The translations under genes were made by a program, and so were the position numbers. Below the pieces are notes generated by a model. That model saw nothing but the letters and a program-made list of their open reading frames with translations, was not told the origin of the DNA and searched no databases. Of a stretch of DNA of 64,000 nt, positions 8,618-16,374 are shown in pieces. Origin of the DNA: Chryseobacterium sp. Leaf180 (GTDB lineage: Bacteria > Bacteroidota > Bacteroidia > Flavobacteriales > Weeksellaceae); the NCBI RefSeq assembly GCF_001424585.1, contig NZ_LMPJ01000010.1:62468-126467 (forward strand), given 5' to 3'. Within the stretch, counting starts at the first letter, position 1. Every line of letters begins with the position of its first letter.

Positions 8618-9367
8618 ATGAAAAACTTTGTCTTTATTTTAATGACTGCCCTGCTGCTTTTCTCGTGTAAATCGAAAGAAGATAAGATCAATGATTTTGT
8701 GGCGATGTACAACCGTTCATCCGGCATGATCAACAATCCGATGATTTCTTCGACCAAAGCTGAAAAATCTGCGGACGGCGTGATCGATATCACCATCAAC
8801 ACCACGCTGCAGAAAGATGCGCTGGAAACCCAGTTGGTCGGCTCTTCTATTCCTGATCTGATCGGAAAAGTAATCGAGTCTGACAACACCGGGAAAGAAC
8901 TGGTAAACGAAGGCGTGAAATTTAACCTGAGAATACGTGATGTGAATCAGAATATCATCAGCGCAAAAACGCTTGACAAAAGCAATATCGAAAAATCAAA
9001 TGTTGATCTAAAGGCTATCGGAAAAGGTGAAAAACCGACGACGAGCCAGCTGAATGAGCTTCTTGAAACTTTTAATAAAAATCTTCCTATTACAGATCAG
9101 GCAACTGGTGTAAAAATCCTAAGCATTAAAGCAGATGCCGATAACAATATCGTTTATACGAATGAGGTTCCTGATGCGATTATCCCCGGCTTGAAAACAG
9201 CGGGTGCAGAAAAGATGATGAAAGACGAAATGCTGAGATCTCCGGAAATCCGTAATATTCTGAATAAATCTTCGGTTCTTGGCGTGAGCAAACTGAGATA
9301 CGTGTACAACGACAGCAAGGGGAATCTTGTGAAAGAAATCGTGATCACGAAAGAAGATCTAAAATAA
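8618..9367 (+). CDS. Putative lipoprotein of unknown function
   Basis: A 249-residue protein from the ATG at 8618. This start puts the lipoprotein signal MKNFVFILMTALLLFSC at the N-terminus with Cys17 as the lipid anchor; an ATG eight codons upstream would bury it. The mature part has a long charged, largely helical body with a conserved-looking tail (VSKLRYVYNDSKGNLVKEIV). I recognise no family. It ends 2 bp before the next gene, so the two are almost certainly translated from one message, and it starts 57 bp after the first DUF5686 gene without an intervening terminator. A three-gene envelope operon is likely. Confidence 0.7.
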   Translation: MKNFVFILMTALLLFSCKSKEDKINDFVAMYNRSSGMINNPMISSTKAEKSADGVIDITINTTLQKDALETQLVGSSIPDLIGKVIESDNTGKELVNEGVKFNLRIRDVNQNIISAKTLDKSNIEKSNVDLKAIGKGEKPTTSQLNELLETFNKNLPITDQATGVKILSIKADADNNIVYTNEVPDAIIPGLKTAGAEKMMKDEMLRSPEIRNILNKSSVLGVSKLRYVYNDSKGNLVKEIVITKEDLK

Positions 9368-9369
9368 AA

Positions 9370-10041
9370 ATGGAAAGCAAATCATTCTGGCGAACCGTTC
9401 TCACCGTCGGACTTCTGCTTTTCGCGCTCATAAGAATTGCCATGATGTGTGGTAAATCTTCCTACCGCAGTCTTGATCATGATGAAAATTACCAGCGGAT
9501 GGTAACAAGTTTGCAGGAAGGCAGAAGGATTCAGGAGAAAACTAGAGAGAAGGCATCGAATAATCTTTTTTATCAAAATTATGACAGCATCAGCAAGCTA
9601 AATGATTCGCAGATGAATTTTTATAAGGTTATGAAAACAGATAAAGATTCGCTGCTTTCATTAGATTTAACGGCTTCTCTAAAGGTTGATAAAAACAGTT
9701 TTATTCAGAAAAATTACGATGACACGCTGAATCTTGCGGTGAAAATGCCGGATAACACGACGATTTTAATGCACAGTTATGAAGGCAGCGGCGATCTTAC
9801 CGACAATTTTAAAGCCGTAAAAAAGAGCAGAGAACTCAGCAACATCAAAAATATTATTGATAAAAAAGATGTCAAATACATCAGTTACAATTATCTGAAT
9901 GAAGGCATAAAGAAAACCGGTTTTGCACTTCTCACAGAAACTGACCGCTATTTTTCGTTTATTGAGATTGAAAACAGCCAGATCCCAAAATCTCAGCTGG
10001 AGAAGAGAGCCATGCAGGTAATGATGCAGCTAAGCAAGTAA
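9370..10041 (+). CDS. Single-pass membrane protein of unknown function
   Basis: A 223-residue protein with one N-terminal transmembrane segment (about residues 8-27, RTVLTVGLLLFALIRIAMMC). A charged helical stretch (RIQEKTREKASNNLFYQ) and a mixed alpha/beta domain follow, including FALLTETDRYFSFIEIENSQ near the end. It probably projects into the periplasm. Its start is 2 bp after the stop of the upstream lipoprotein gene, and a strong terminator follows 17 bp after its stop, so it closes the unit that began with the DUF5686 gene at 6107. No family recognised. Confidence 0.65.
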   Translation: MESKSFWRTVLTVGLLLFALIRIAMMCGKSSYRSLDHDENYQRMVTSLQEGRRIQEKTREKASNNLFYQNYDSISKLNDSQMNFYKVMKTDKDSLLSLDLTASLKVDKNSFIQKNYDDTLNLAVKMPDNTTILMHSYEGSGDLTDNFKAVKKSRELSNIKNIIDKKDVKYISYNYLNEGIKKTGFALLTETDRYFSFIEIENSQIPKSQLEKRAMQVMMQLSK

Positions 10042-10058
10042 TACGTTCATCCAAATAG

Positions 10059-10088
10059 AAAGCCGACATTTATCTGTCGGCTTTTTTT
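10059..10088 (+). terminator. Rho-independent terminator
   Basis: The stem AAAGCCGAC / GTCGGCTTT with an 8-nt loop runs into TTTTT. It closes the 6107-10041 unit. Confidence 0.9.
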
Positions 10089-10178
10089 ATTTGAAACCAT
10101 TCTAATTATTACGATTGGCGTAATGTTCAGCATTAATTTAAGGCTAAAAATTAATTTTATAGTATTGCCGGCGTAAAG

Positions 10179-10206
10179 TTGTGTTCATATCAGACGTATA
10201 GTTTTG
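10179..10206 (+). promoter_or_regulatory. Promoter of the PhoX-like gene
   Basis: TTG at 10179-10181, a 17-nt spacer and TAGTTTTG at 10199-10206 match the Bacteroidota primary sigma consensus. The start codon is 26 bp downstream. Confidence 0.65.
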
Positions 10207-10232
10207 CATCAAATTAAAACTATAAAAAGTAT

Positions 10233-11708
10233 ATGAAAATTAAGTATTCAGTAGCTGTTTTGTTTTTATCGGTAATAGCGCTTCAGAGCTGTAAAGATGA
10301 AACCGAAGTTGCAGAAAGCAACATCAACGAAAACATCAAGTTTGACAATTTCTCTAAAGAGCCGGCTTTTGCCTATCCAATGAGCGGTTTTGAAAGCATG
10401 AACATTTCAACGCTTATCTCCAGCTCAGACGTTCTTCCGCAGTCGCCGAATTTTGTCTTTGCCGGTCAGCCAGACGGTATGGGAATCATGAAAGATCCCA
10501 ACTCAGACGGTTACCTGATGATCACCAACCACGAAATCACCCAATCGGTTTCGCGCGTTTATTTAGATAAAAGTTTCAAGCCTGTAAAAGGCGAATATAT
10601 CCTTAACGGGATCGGCGGAATGACAAGACTTTGTTCTGCAACTTTGGCTACACCTCAGGAACACGGTTTCAGTGCATTTCTTACGGCAGGAGAATCCGGT
10701 GAAGAAAGTATGGTACATGCGATCAATCCTATGTCTCCGGCTTCTTCCGCTTCAGACCAGACGCGCGTAAAACCGGCACTTGGAAAAGCTTCTATGGAAA
10801 ATGCAGTGCCTTTGCCTAAAGACGTCTCCAACGGAAAAACATATGTGCTGATCGGTGAAGATCAGTCGTACTCTACTTCTCACCAGTCGGCAGGTCAGTT
10901 GATTATGTATGTTGCCAACACACAGGGCGATCTTGATAACGGAAAACTGTATTCTCTAAAAAGAACCAACAACAATACAACGGAAACCAATATGACAAAG
11001 GGGTCTCAGTACGACGTAGAGTTTGTGGAAATCCCAAATGCCAAAAGTTTAACAGGTGCACAGATCAACCAGAAAAATCTTGACATCAATGCGATCCGTT
11101 TTTCGAGAGTTGAAGATGTAGATTACCGCAAAGGTGCCGGAAAAGGAAGAGAAATCTACTTCACTGCAACCGGAGAATCTTCTGACGGTGTAAATCCAAA
11201 ACCGGGACTGACGATGTGGGGACGTGTGTACAAACTGGTTTTAAATGAAAGCAATATGCTGACCGGCAAACTTGAGGTGGTGGCAGAAGGCGATTCTGAT
11301 CCCGGGAACAATCTTACCAATCCTGATAACCTTTGCGTAACGGAAAACTACGTGTATATTCAGGAAGACGGAGATTCTTATTATCCGGGAGCAAAACATG
11401 ATTCTTACATCTGGCAGCTGAATATCTCGACAAAGCAGTATAAGCCGTGGCTGAATATGAAGCACAACCGTACCGATTCTGCATGGCAAACCGCTTACAA
11501 CCAGTCTGGAAATTTACAGAAATTCGGATCATGGGAATATGGCGCGATGGTCGATGTATCAGACATCATCGGTGTTCCAAATACCTTCGCGGTAAATATT
11601 CACTCTCACACATGGCAGAAAGATGCATTTAAAAATGCAGACGGCGCAGGGGTGAATACCAACAAAGAAGGCGGACAGATCATTTTGATCAGAAACGTAC
11701 AGAGATAA
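10233..11708 (+). CDS. PhoX-like (DUF839) lipoprotein
   Basis: A 491-residue lipoprotein: signal MKIKYSVAVLFLSVIALQSC with Cys20 as anchor. The mature part is a beta-propeller-like protein of the DUF839/PhoX group. Supporting segments are MGIMKDPNSDGYLMITNHEI near residue 85, TRLCSATLATPQEHGF, VLIGEDQSYSTSHQSAG, and NNLTNPDNLCVTENYVYIQE, the family's PDN...V..D/E block. PhoX enzymes are Ca/Fe-dependent alkaline phosphatases; many DUF839 proteins have no tested activity, so phosphatase function is an inference. It sits 65 bp upstream of a di-haem cytochrome c peroxidase gene with a terminator-like hairpin between them, which suggests linked but unequal expression. Confidence 0.75.
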   Translation: MKIKYSVAVLFLSVIALQSCKDETEVAESNINENIKFDNFSKEPAFAYPMSGFESMNISTLISSSDVLPQSPNFVFAGQPDGMGIMKDPNSDGYLMITNHEITQSVSRVYLDKSFKPVKGEYILNGIGGMTRLCSATLATPQEHGFSAFLTAGESGEESMVHAINPMSPASSASDQTRVKPALGKASMENAVPLPKDVSNGKTYVLIGEDQSYSTSHQSAGQLIMYVANTQGDLDNGKLYSLKRTNNNTTETNMTKGSQYDVEFVEIPNAKSLTGAQINQKNLDINAIRFSRVEDVDYRKGAGKGREIYFTATGESSDGVNPKPGLTMWGRVYKLVLNESNMLTGKLEVVAEGDSDPGNNLTNPDNLCVTENYVYIQEDGDSYYPGAKHDSYIWQLNISTKQYKPWLNMKHNRTDSAWQTAYNQSGNLQKFGSWEYGAMVDVSDIIGVPNTFAVNIHSHTWQKDAFKNADGAGVNTNKEGGQIILIRNVQR

Positions 11709-11733
11709 TTTATTTTAATGTTAATTAAACAAA

Positions 11734-11766
11734 GGTATCAGCAGAATCTTCTGCTGATGCTTTTTC
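11734..11766 (+). terminator. Terminator or attenuator between PhoX-like and peroxidase genes
   Basis: A near-perfect inverted repeat (GGTATCAGCAGAA / TTCTGCTGATGC) is followed by TTTTT at 11761-11765. It ends only 8 bp before the peroxidase start, leaving no room for a promoter between them, so readthrough or a promoter upstream of the hairpin must supply that gene. Confidence 0.75.
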
Positions 11767-11773
11767 ATATCCT

Positions 11774-13585
11774 ATGAAAGTGATTGCTAAATATCCGTTC
11801 TGCATTTTTCTTTTAAGCCTTTTTTCTCTTTTTGGCATTCTGCAGTGTGAAAAAGCCCAGAAACCTATAGAAAACGACCTTATTTCCGTTAAAAAAAATA
11901 TTTTTGAAACCAACCGTATTTTTTTAAGCGAGATTAATGAACTTGAAAGTCTGGTCGCTAAAGATTCAGAAGAGAAAATTCTTCAGCAGAAATTCGATGC
12001 CCTGCGGATTACCTACAAGAAAATGGAATGGGCCGTAGAATATTTTCTGCCGACCACTGCACGGTTTATCAACGGGCCGGCGCTTCCTGAAATAGAAATG
12101 GAGGAACATACCGTTTTGGAGCCTGAAGGATTACAGGTTATTGAAGAGATGATGTATCCGTACGATGCTGAAAATAAAGATGAACTTCTGCGCATTCTGA
12201 AAAAACTCACCAATAAAAGCAATACCGTAAAAGCCAATTTTGCGGTGATATCGGTGAGCAGAGATCAGGTTTTTGATGCGGTGAGACAGCAGGTTTTCAG
12301 AATTTCAAGTTTGGGAATTGCCGGATTTGATACGCCGGTTTCGGGCAATTTTCTCCGTGAAATGCCTTTTGCTCTTGAAAGTGTGAAGTCTGCTCTGAAA
12401 ATGATTCACCATGAAAATTCGGATGGAAATTCTTTACAAAAAATCAGTCAGCAGATTGACGCCGCTATTCTGGAACTGAAGAAGAATCCGGATAAAAACA
12501 GTTTCGATTATATTGGGTTTATTCCGGAGTATCTGAATAAAATTTCTGAGGCGCTTCTCGAATTTAAAAAAGAAGAAAACATTCCGGATGTTGAGGTGAC
12601 GACGGCTCTGAAGAAAAATGCGTCGAGTTTTTATGCTAAAAATGTGTTTGATGTAGACGCTTTTGTTCCCGGAAAAGAATACGCCATGTCTGACGAAAAA
12701 GTGCAGCTTGGAAAACAACTTTTTAATGATAAAATTCTTTCCAATAACAATACGCGAAGTTGTGCAAGTTGTCACGATGCAAAAAAAGCCTTCACTGACG
12801 GCGAAGCCAAATCGATGTCTCTGGAAAATGTAGCTCTGGCAAGGAATACGCCTTCGCTCAACTATTCTTCGCTGCAGCACGGCCAGTTTTGGGACATGCG
12901 GAAAGACGATCTTGAAGGGCAAAGCAGCGATGTGATCACCAATAAAGAGGAAATGCACGGCGACATGCAGACGATTATTGCAAAAATCAATAAAAACAGT
13001 CGCTACCGGCAGTTTTTTACGAAAATTTTCAAGTCTAAAAATGTCGAAAGCTGGCAGCTTCAGAATGTTCTGGCGAGTTATATCCGCTCACTGGCCACGT
13101 TCAATTCTGATTTTGATGCGTATATGAGAGGTGATCAGAACGCACTTTCAGAAGATCAGAAGAAAGGTTTTAATCTGTTTATGGGAAAAGCGCAGTGTGC
13201 CATCTGTCATTTTCTGCCAATTTTCAACGGAACTGTTCCCCCGAATTATTCGAAAACCGAGCAGGAAGTTTTAGGAATCGCAACTGACGGCAGCAATAAA
13301 AAAGCAGACAGCGACCCCGGCCGCGGAAAATTTCATCAGACTGTAGAATTTCTCCAGCGTTCTTTTAAAACACCGACCCTCCGAAATATCGCCAAAACGG
13401 CTCCGTACATGCACAACGGCGGTTACAAAACGCTCGAAGAGGTCATGAAATTTTACAACGAAGGCGGCGGAAAAGGTTTGGGATTAGCCGTAGAAAACCA
13501 AACACTGTCTGACAGCAAACTGAATCTTACGGATAAGGAAATGAAGCAGATAATCAGCTTTCTGAATTCGCTTACCGACCGGTAA
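11774..13585 (+). CDS. Di-haem cytochrome c peroxidase (MauG/CcpA type) with long N-terminal extension
   Basis: A 603-residue exported protein, probably a lipoprotein (signal with LQC, Cys25). Two covalent haem sites are visible, CASCH at 330-334 and CAICH at 475-479, together with the family's YMHNGGYKTL segment near the C-terminus, whose Met is the usual distal ligand. The class reduces hydrogen peroxide with electrons from cytochrome c in the periplasm; MauG relatives oxidise protein side chains instead. The first ~300 residues form a helical extension (VFDAVRQQVFRISSLGIAGF, FDTPVSGNFLREMPFALESV) that ordinary peroxidases of about 340 residues lack; I cannot assign it. A terminator follows, so the gene ends a two-gene set with the PhoX-like gene. 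Confidence 0.85.
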   Translation: MKVIAKYPFCIFLLSLFSLFGILQCEKAQKPIENDLISVKKNIFETNRIFLSEINELESLVAKDSEEKILQQKFDALRITYKKMEWAVEYFLPTTARFINGPALPEIEMEEHTVLEPEGLQVIEEMMYPYDAENKDELLRILKKLTNKSNTVKANFAVISVSRDQVFDAVRQQVFRISSLGIAGFDTPVSGNFLREMPFALESVKSALKMIHHENSDGNSLQKISQQIDAAILELKKNPDKNSFDYIGFIPEYLNKISEALLEFKKEENIPDVEVTTALKKNASSFYAKNVFDVDAFVPGKEYAMSDEKVQLGKQLFNDKILSNNNTRSCASCHDAKKAFTDGEAKSMSLENVALARNTPSLNYSSLQHGQFWDMRKDDLEGQSSDVITNKEEMHGDMQTIIAKINKNSRYRQFFTKIFKSKNVESWQLQNVLASYIRSLATFNSDFDAYMRGDQNALSEDQKKGFNLFMGKAQCAICHFLPIFNGTVPPNYSKTEQEVLGIATDGSNKKADSDPGRGKFHQTVEFLQRSFKTPTLRNIAKTAPYMHNGGYKTLEEVMKFYNEGGGKGLGLAVENQTLSDSKLNLTDKEMKQIISFLNSLTDR

Positions 13586-13607
13586 TTTTAAGGTAAATTA
13601 AACATTT

Positions 13608-13638
13608 AAGCGTCTTTCAATCCTGGGGACGCTTTTTT
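13608..13638 (+). terminator. Rho-independent terminator
   Basis: The stem AAGCGTC / GACGCTT with a 13-nt loop is followed by a T run, 22 bp after the peroxidase stop. Confidence 0.85.
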
Positions 13639-13676
13639 GATGTTTTAAATCATTAAAATTTAAACCTGAACTGTCT

Positions 13677-13704
13677 TTGAAAAAATTATAATTGACTAAT
13701 TTTG
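13677..13704 (+). promoter_or_regulatory. Promoter of the second DUF5686 gene
   Basis: TTG at 13677-13679, a 17-nt spacer and TAATTTTG at 13697-13704 lie 15 bp before the chosen start. This supports the ATG at 13720: the ATG at 13702 overlaps the -7 box and could not be translated from this promoter. Confidence 0.65.
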
Positions 13705-13719
13705 AATGGAATTTCAGTT

Positions 13720-15996
13720 ATGAAAAAGGTTTTTGCCTTACTTTTTACCGTTATCATCTTCTTTGGTTTTTCGCAGTCTAAAATCCTTACCGGTCGTGGT
13801 GAACAAAAAATTCTGACCTCCAAAAATGATTCTAAAAAAAGCCGAACAGCAGACGACACCATTAAAACAACGAACATTGAAACTGTTATCTTACGCGACC
13901 AAAGCGATCCTCAGGCACTCGAGATTCTGAGAAATGTAGAAAAAAACTACACCTACAATTCTCCCAAAAGTCTCCCATCCTACGCTTTCCGTTCGTATGA
14001 AAAAATCTCTCTCGATCTCGATCAGGACAGTATTTCTGATTACCGTAATGCTTTTAATGAATTCGGAATTTTCAGAAGAAACCCGAAAAAAGATTCGATG
14101 AATGAGGTTTCGGCAAGAAAAATCTTTGCGCACAGCAAACTATTTCTCTGGGAACGCGCTCAGGAATTTCTGTATTCGGAAAAATATGGTGAAAAAATCA
14201 ACATTCTCGACAACCGTATTTCCGGTCTGAAACAGCCGGTTTACGAACTGATCGCGCTACAGGGAAACCGCGAAAAAATTCCGGATCAGATCAAACAGGA
14301 AAACCGCGGTCTTTACCGTTTTTATCTTACCGATACGATTGAGATCGGCGGCCGGCAGAATTTTGTCATTCGTTTCCGCGAAATTTCTTATAATAAAAAC
14401 GCTAAAAAAAGAAAGTTCAGCGGGTATATTTACGTAGACACAGAAACCTACGGTATTAAAAAAATTGAAAATACGAGCCGCGAAAAAAGCGAAGCCAACA
14501 TCTCCAGTACCTGGATTTTTTTCGAAAACAAATGGTTTCTCCAGGAAGAAAATGTAAAAATCCGGATGAGCCGTATGGTTCTGGAAAAAAGCAGCGATTC
14601 GCCGGAGAAAAGACTTTCCGACCGAAAAAACTTTGGAACGTACGCCTATCTTACATCACGCTATTTCGATTTTCAGTCGCCGGTTGATCGAGACAGAAGC
14701 CAATTTGGAGGCTATACTTTTACGGTGAAAAATGCGAACGGTCATACGCTGAATCAGTACCGGACCGAGCCGCTGACCCTCCGTGAAAGAAATACCTACA
14801 AAACCATCGACAGCCTCGGAAAAAAATTTAATATCGACCGCAAAGCGCGAATTCTCACTGCATTATTCAACGGACAACTGCGGGCGGGAAGTATCGATTT
14901 TGATATTGGTGAGGTTGTCAATTATAATATGTACGAAGGTTTCAGAGTTGGTTTGAAGGCAAAACTGAATGAAAATTTTGACCGCTATTTCTCGCCAGAT
15001 TACTACATTGCTTTCGGTACAAAAGACCAGACGTACAAGTACGGAATCGGGCTTGATATGAAAACGAGGCTTGATAAAAATGAGTTTTTCCGTCTTGAAT
15101 ATTATGATGATGTAAACGCTTCAGGCGAATTTTACCGCCGACTGTGGACGTTTAAAATGAGAATGATGAACTACGGAAATAATCTGAACAATGATAACTA
15201 TTACGGTTTTCGCGGCGTTTCGCTTTCATATCTCAACGACATTACAAATGGTCTGACACTCGTGGTTGCAGCCAGCAGAAACCGCGAAGATGCAAAATTC
15301 AATTATTCATTTCGGAACGTGGGAAGTGAATTTGAGAATTTCAACACACTTGTTACGCTAAAATATTCTCCGAAATCGACCAACATTATGACGCCGCAGG
15401 GAAAATCAGTCGTCGAACAGCGTTATCCCGAACTGTATTTTAATTACGAACAAAGTTTCAGACTGTTTGGCGGGGATTTTAATTACACGAGATTTGATGC
15501 GCTTTTTGTTCAGAATTTTAAAACATTTATCGGAAATACAGGCGTGCGCTTTTACGGCGGAATCGTTTTGGGAAATGCACCAATCTGGAAACATTTTACA
15601 ACAAACGGACTTGCCTCACCGAGCCGCGATCTCAATTTTAACCTGACTTCGTATCTCGGTTTTGCGACACTCGAAGGCGGAAAATATTATAACGACCGTT
15701 TTATGGCGTATTACGTGACGCACAAAATTCCGTTCTATTTTAAAAGTTTCGGAAAAAACATTTCGAGTTTTGATTTTGTTTTGCGTGGCACAATCGGCGA
15801 TATGAGACATCCGGAATATCACGATTTCCGCTTTCAAAAACTCGATCATCTTTATCAGGAAGTTGGCGTGGAATGGAATAATTTTCTATCTTCCTACTTC
15901 AATCTCGGCTTTTTTTACCGCGTGGGACATTATACAACCAGCACTTTTGCAGAAAATTTTGCGGTACAGTTTAAGCTGAAACTTTTAGAATTTTAA
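13720..15996 (+). CDS. DUF5686 outer-membrane protein, paralogue 2 (short N-terminus)
   Basis: A 758-residue paralogue of the proteins at 6107 and 16375. Start 13720 gives a clean signal peptide (MKKVFALLFTVIIFFGFSQ). It lacks the CarboxypepD-like sandwich seen in the other two; a short basic linker (about residues 20-50) leads directly into the DUF5686 core (QSDPQALEILRNVEKNYTYN). The block GEKINILDNRISGLKQPVYE and the barrel region ending in FKLKLLEF are intact, so it should still fold in the outer membrane. It is closer to paralogue 3 than to paralogue 1 (compare the shared tails FKLKLLEF and FKLKLLGF). It is followed after 10 bp by a 78-residue cytoplasmic protein gene. Confidence 0.88.
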   Translation: MKKVFALLFTVIIFFGFSQSKILTGRGEQKILTSKNDSKKSRTADDTIKTTNIETVILRDQSDPQALEILRNVEKNYTYNSPKSLPSYAFRSYEKISLDLDQDSISDYRNAFNEFGIFRRNPKKDSMNEVSARKIFAHSKLFLWERAQEFLYSEKYGEKINILDNRISGLKQPVYELIALQGNREKIPDQIKQENRGLYRFYLTDTIEIGGRQNFVIRFREISYNKNAKKRKFSGYIYVDTETYGIKKIENTSREKSEANISSTWIFFENKWFLQEENVKIRMSRMVLEKSSDSPEKRLSDRKNFGTYAYLTSRYFDFQSPVDRDRSQFGGYTFTVKNANGHTLNQYRTEPLTLRERNTYKTIDSLGKKFNIDRKARILTALFNGQLRAGSIDFDIGEVVNYNMYEGFRVGLKAKLNENFDRYFSPDYYIAFGTKDQTYKYGIGLDMKTRLDKNEFFRLEYYDDVNASGEFYRRLWTFKMRMMNYGNNLNNDNYYGFRGVSLSYLNDITNGLTLVVAASRNREDAKFNYSFRNVGSEFENFNTLVTLKYSPKSTNIMTPQGKSVVEQRYPELYFNYEQSFRLFGGDFNYTRFDALFVQNFKTFIGNTGVRFYGGIVLGNAPIWKHFTTNGLASPSRDLNFNLTSYLGFATLEGGKYYNDRFMAYYVTHKIPFYFKSFGKNISSFDFVLRGTIGDMRHPEYHDFRFQKLDHLYQEVGVEWNNFLSSYFNLGFFYRVGHYTTSTFAENFAVQFKLKLLEF

Positions 15997-16006
15997 ATAT
16001 AAACAC

Positions 16007-16243
16007 ATGAAAACCATAGAAATACAGGCACAGCCTTTTTTTGAACTGCTCAGATTAAAAGACACCTCGATGTGGGAAATTTTTGCACAGATGATTGACG
16101 GCGAAGAGAAAGAACTTATTTTTCTGGATGAGGAAAATCTGGTTTTATTCAGTTACCTACTGCCAAAAGACAAAGAAAAACTGGAAGAAGACCGCGTGAC
16201 CTTTTCTAAAGAATTTGCTGAAAAACAATCAAGAATGAACTGA
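16007..16243 (+). CDS. Small acidic protein of unknown function
   Basis: A 78-residue protein without signal or membrane segment, rich in Glu and Lys (MIDGEEKELIFLDEENLVLF, then KDKEKLEEDRVTFSKEFAEK). It starts 10 bp after the stop of paralogue 2 of the DUF5686 genes and lies 131 bp before paralogue 3, so it is probably translated from the same message as the former. The coding frame has the same codon character as its neighbours. I recognise no family; a helical cytoplasmic protein is all that can be said. Confidence 0.6.
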   Translation: MKTIEIQAQPFFELLRLKDTSMWEIFAQMIDGEEKELIFLDEENLVLFSYLLPKDKEKLEEDRVTFSKEFAEKQSRMN

Positions 16244-16374
16244 TTTATTCGGCTCACCTATTATAAGATTACATTCGCGGCACTTTTTTTGCGATGCCTA
16301 ATTTTGTTAAAATTTAGTTAAAGACAAACCCGCTTTAGCGCGATTTTAAACTGATAATCATTGCAAACACGCTT

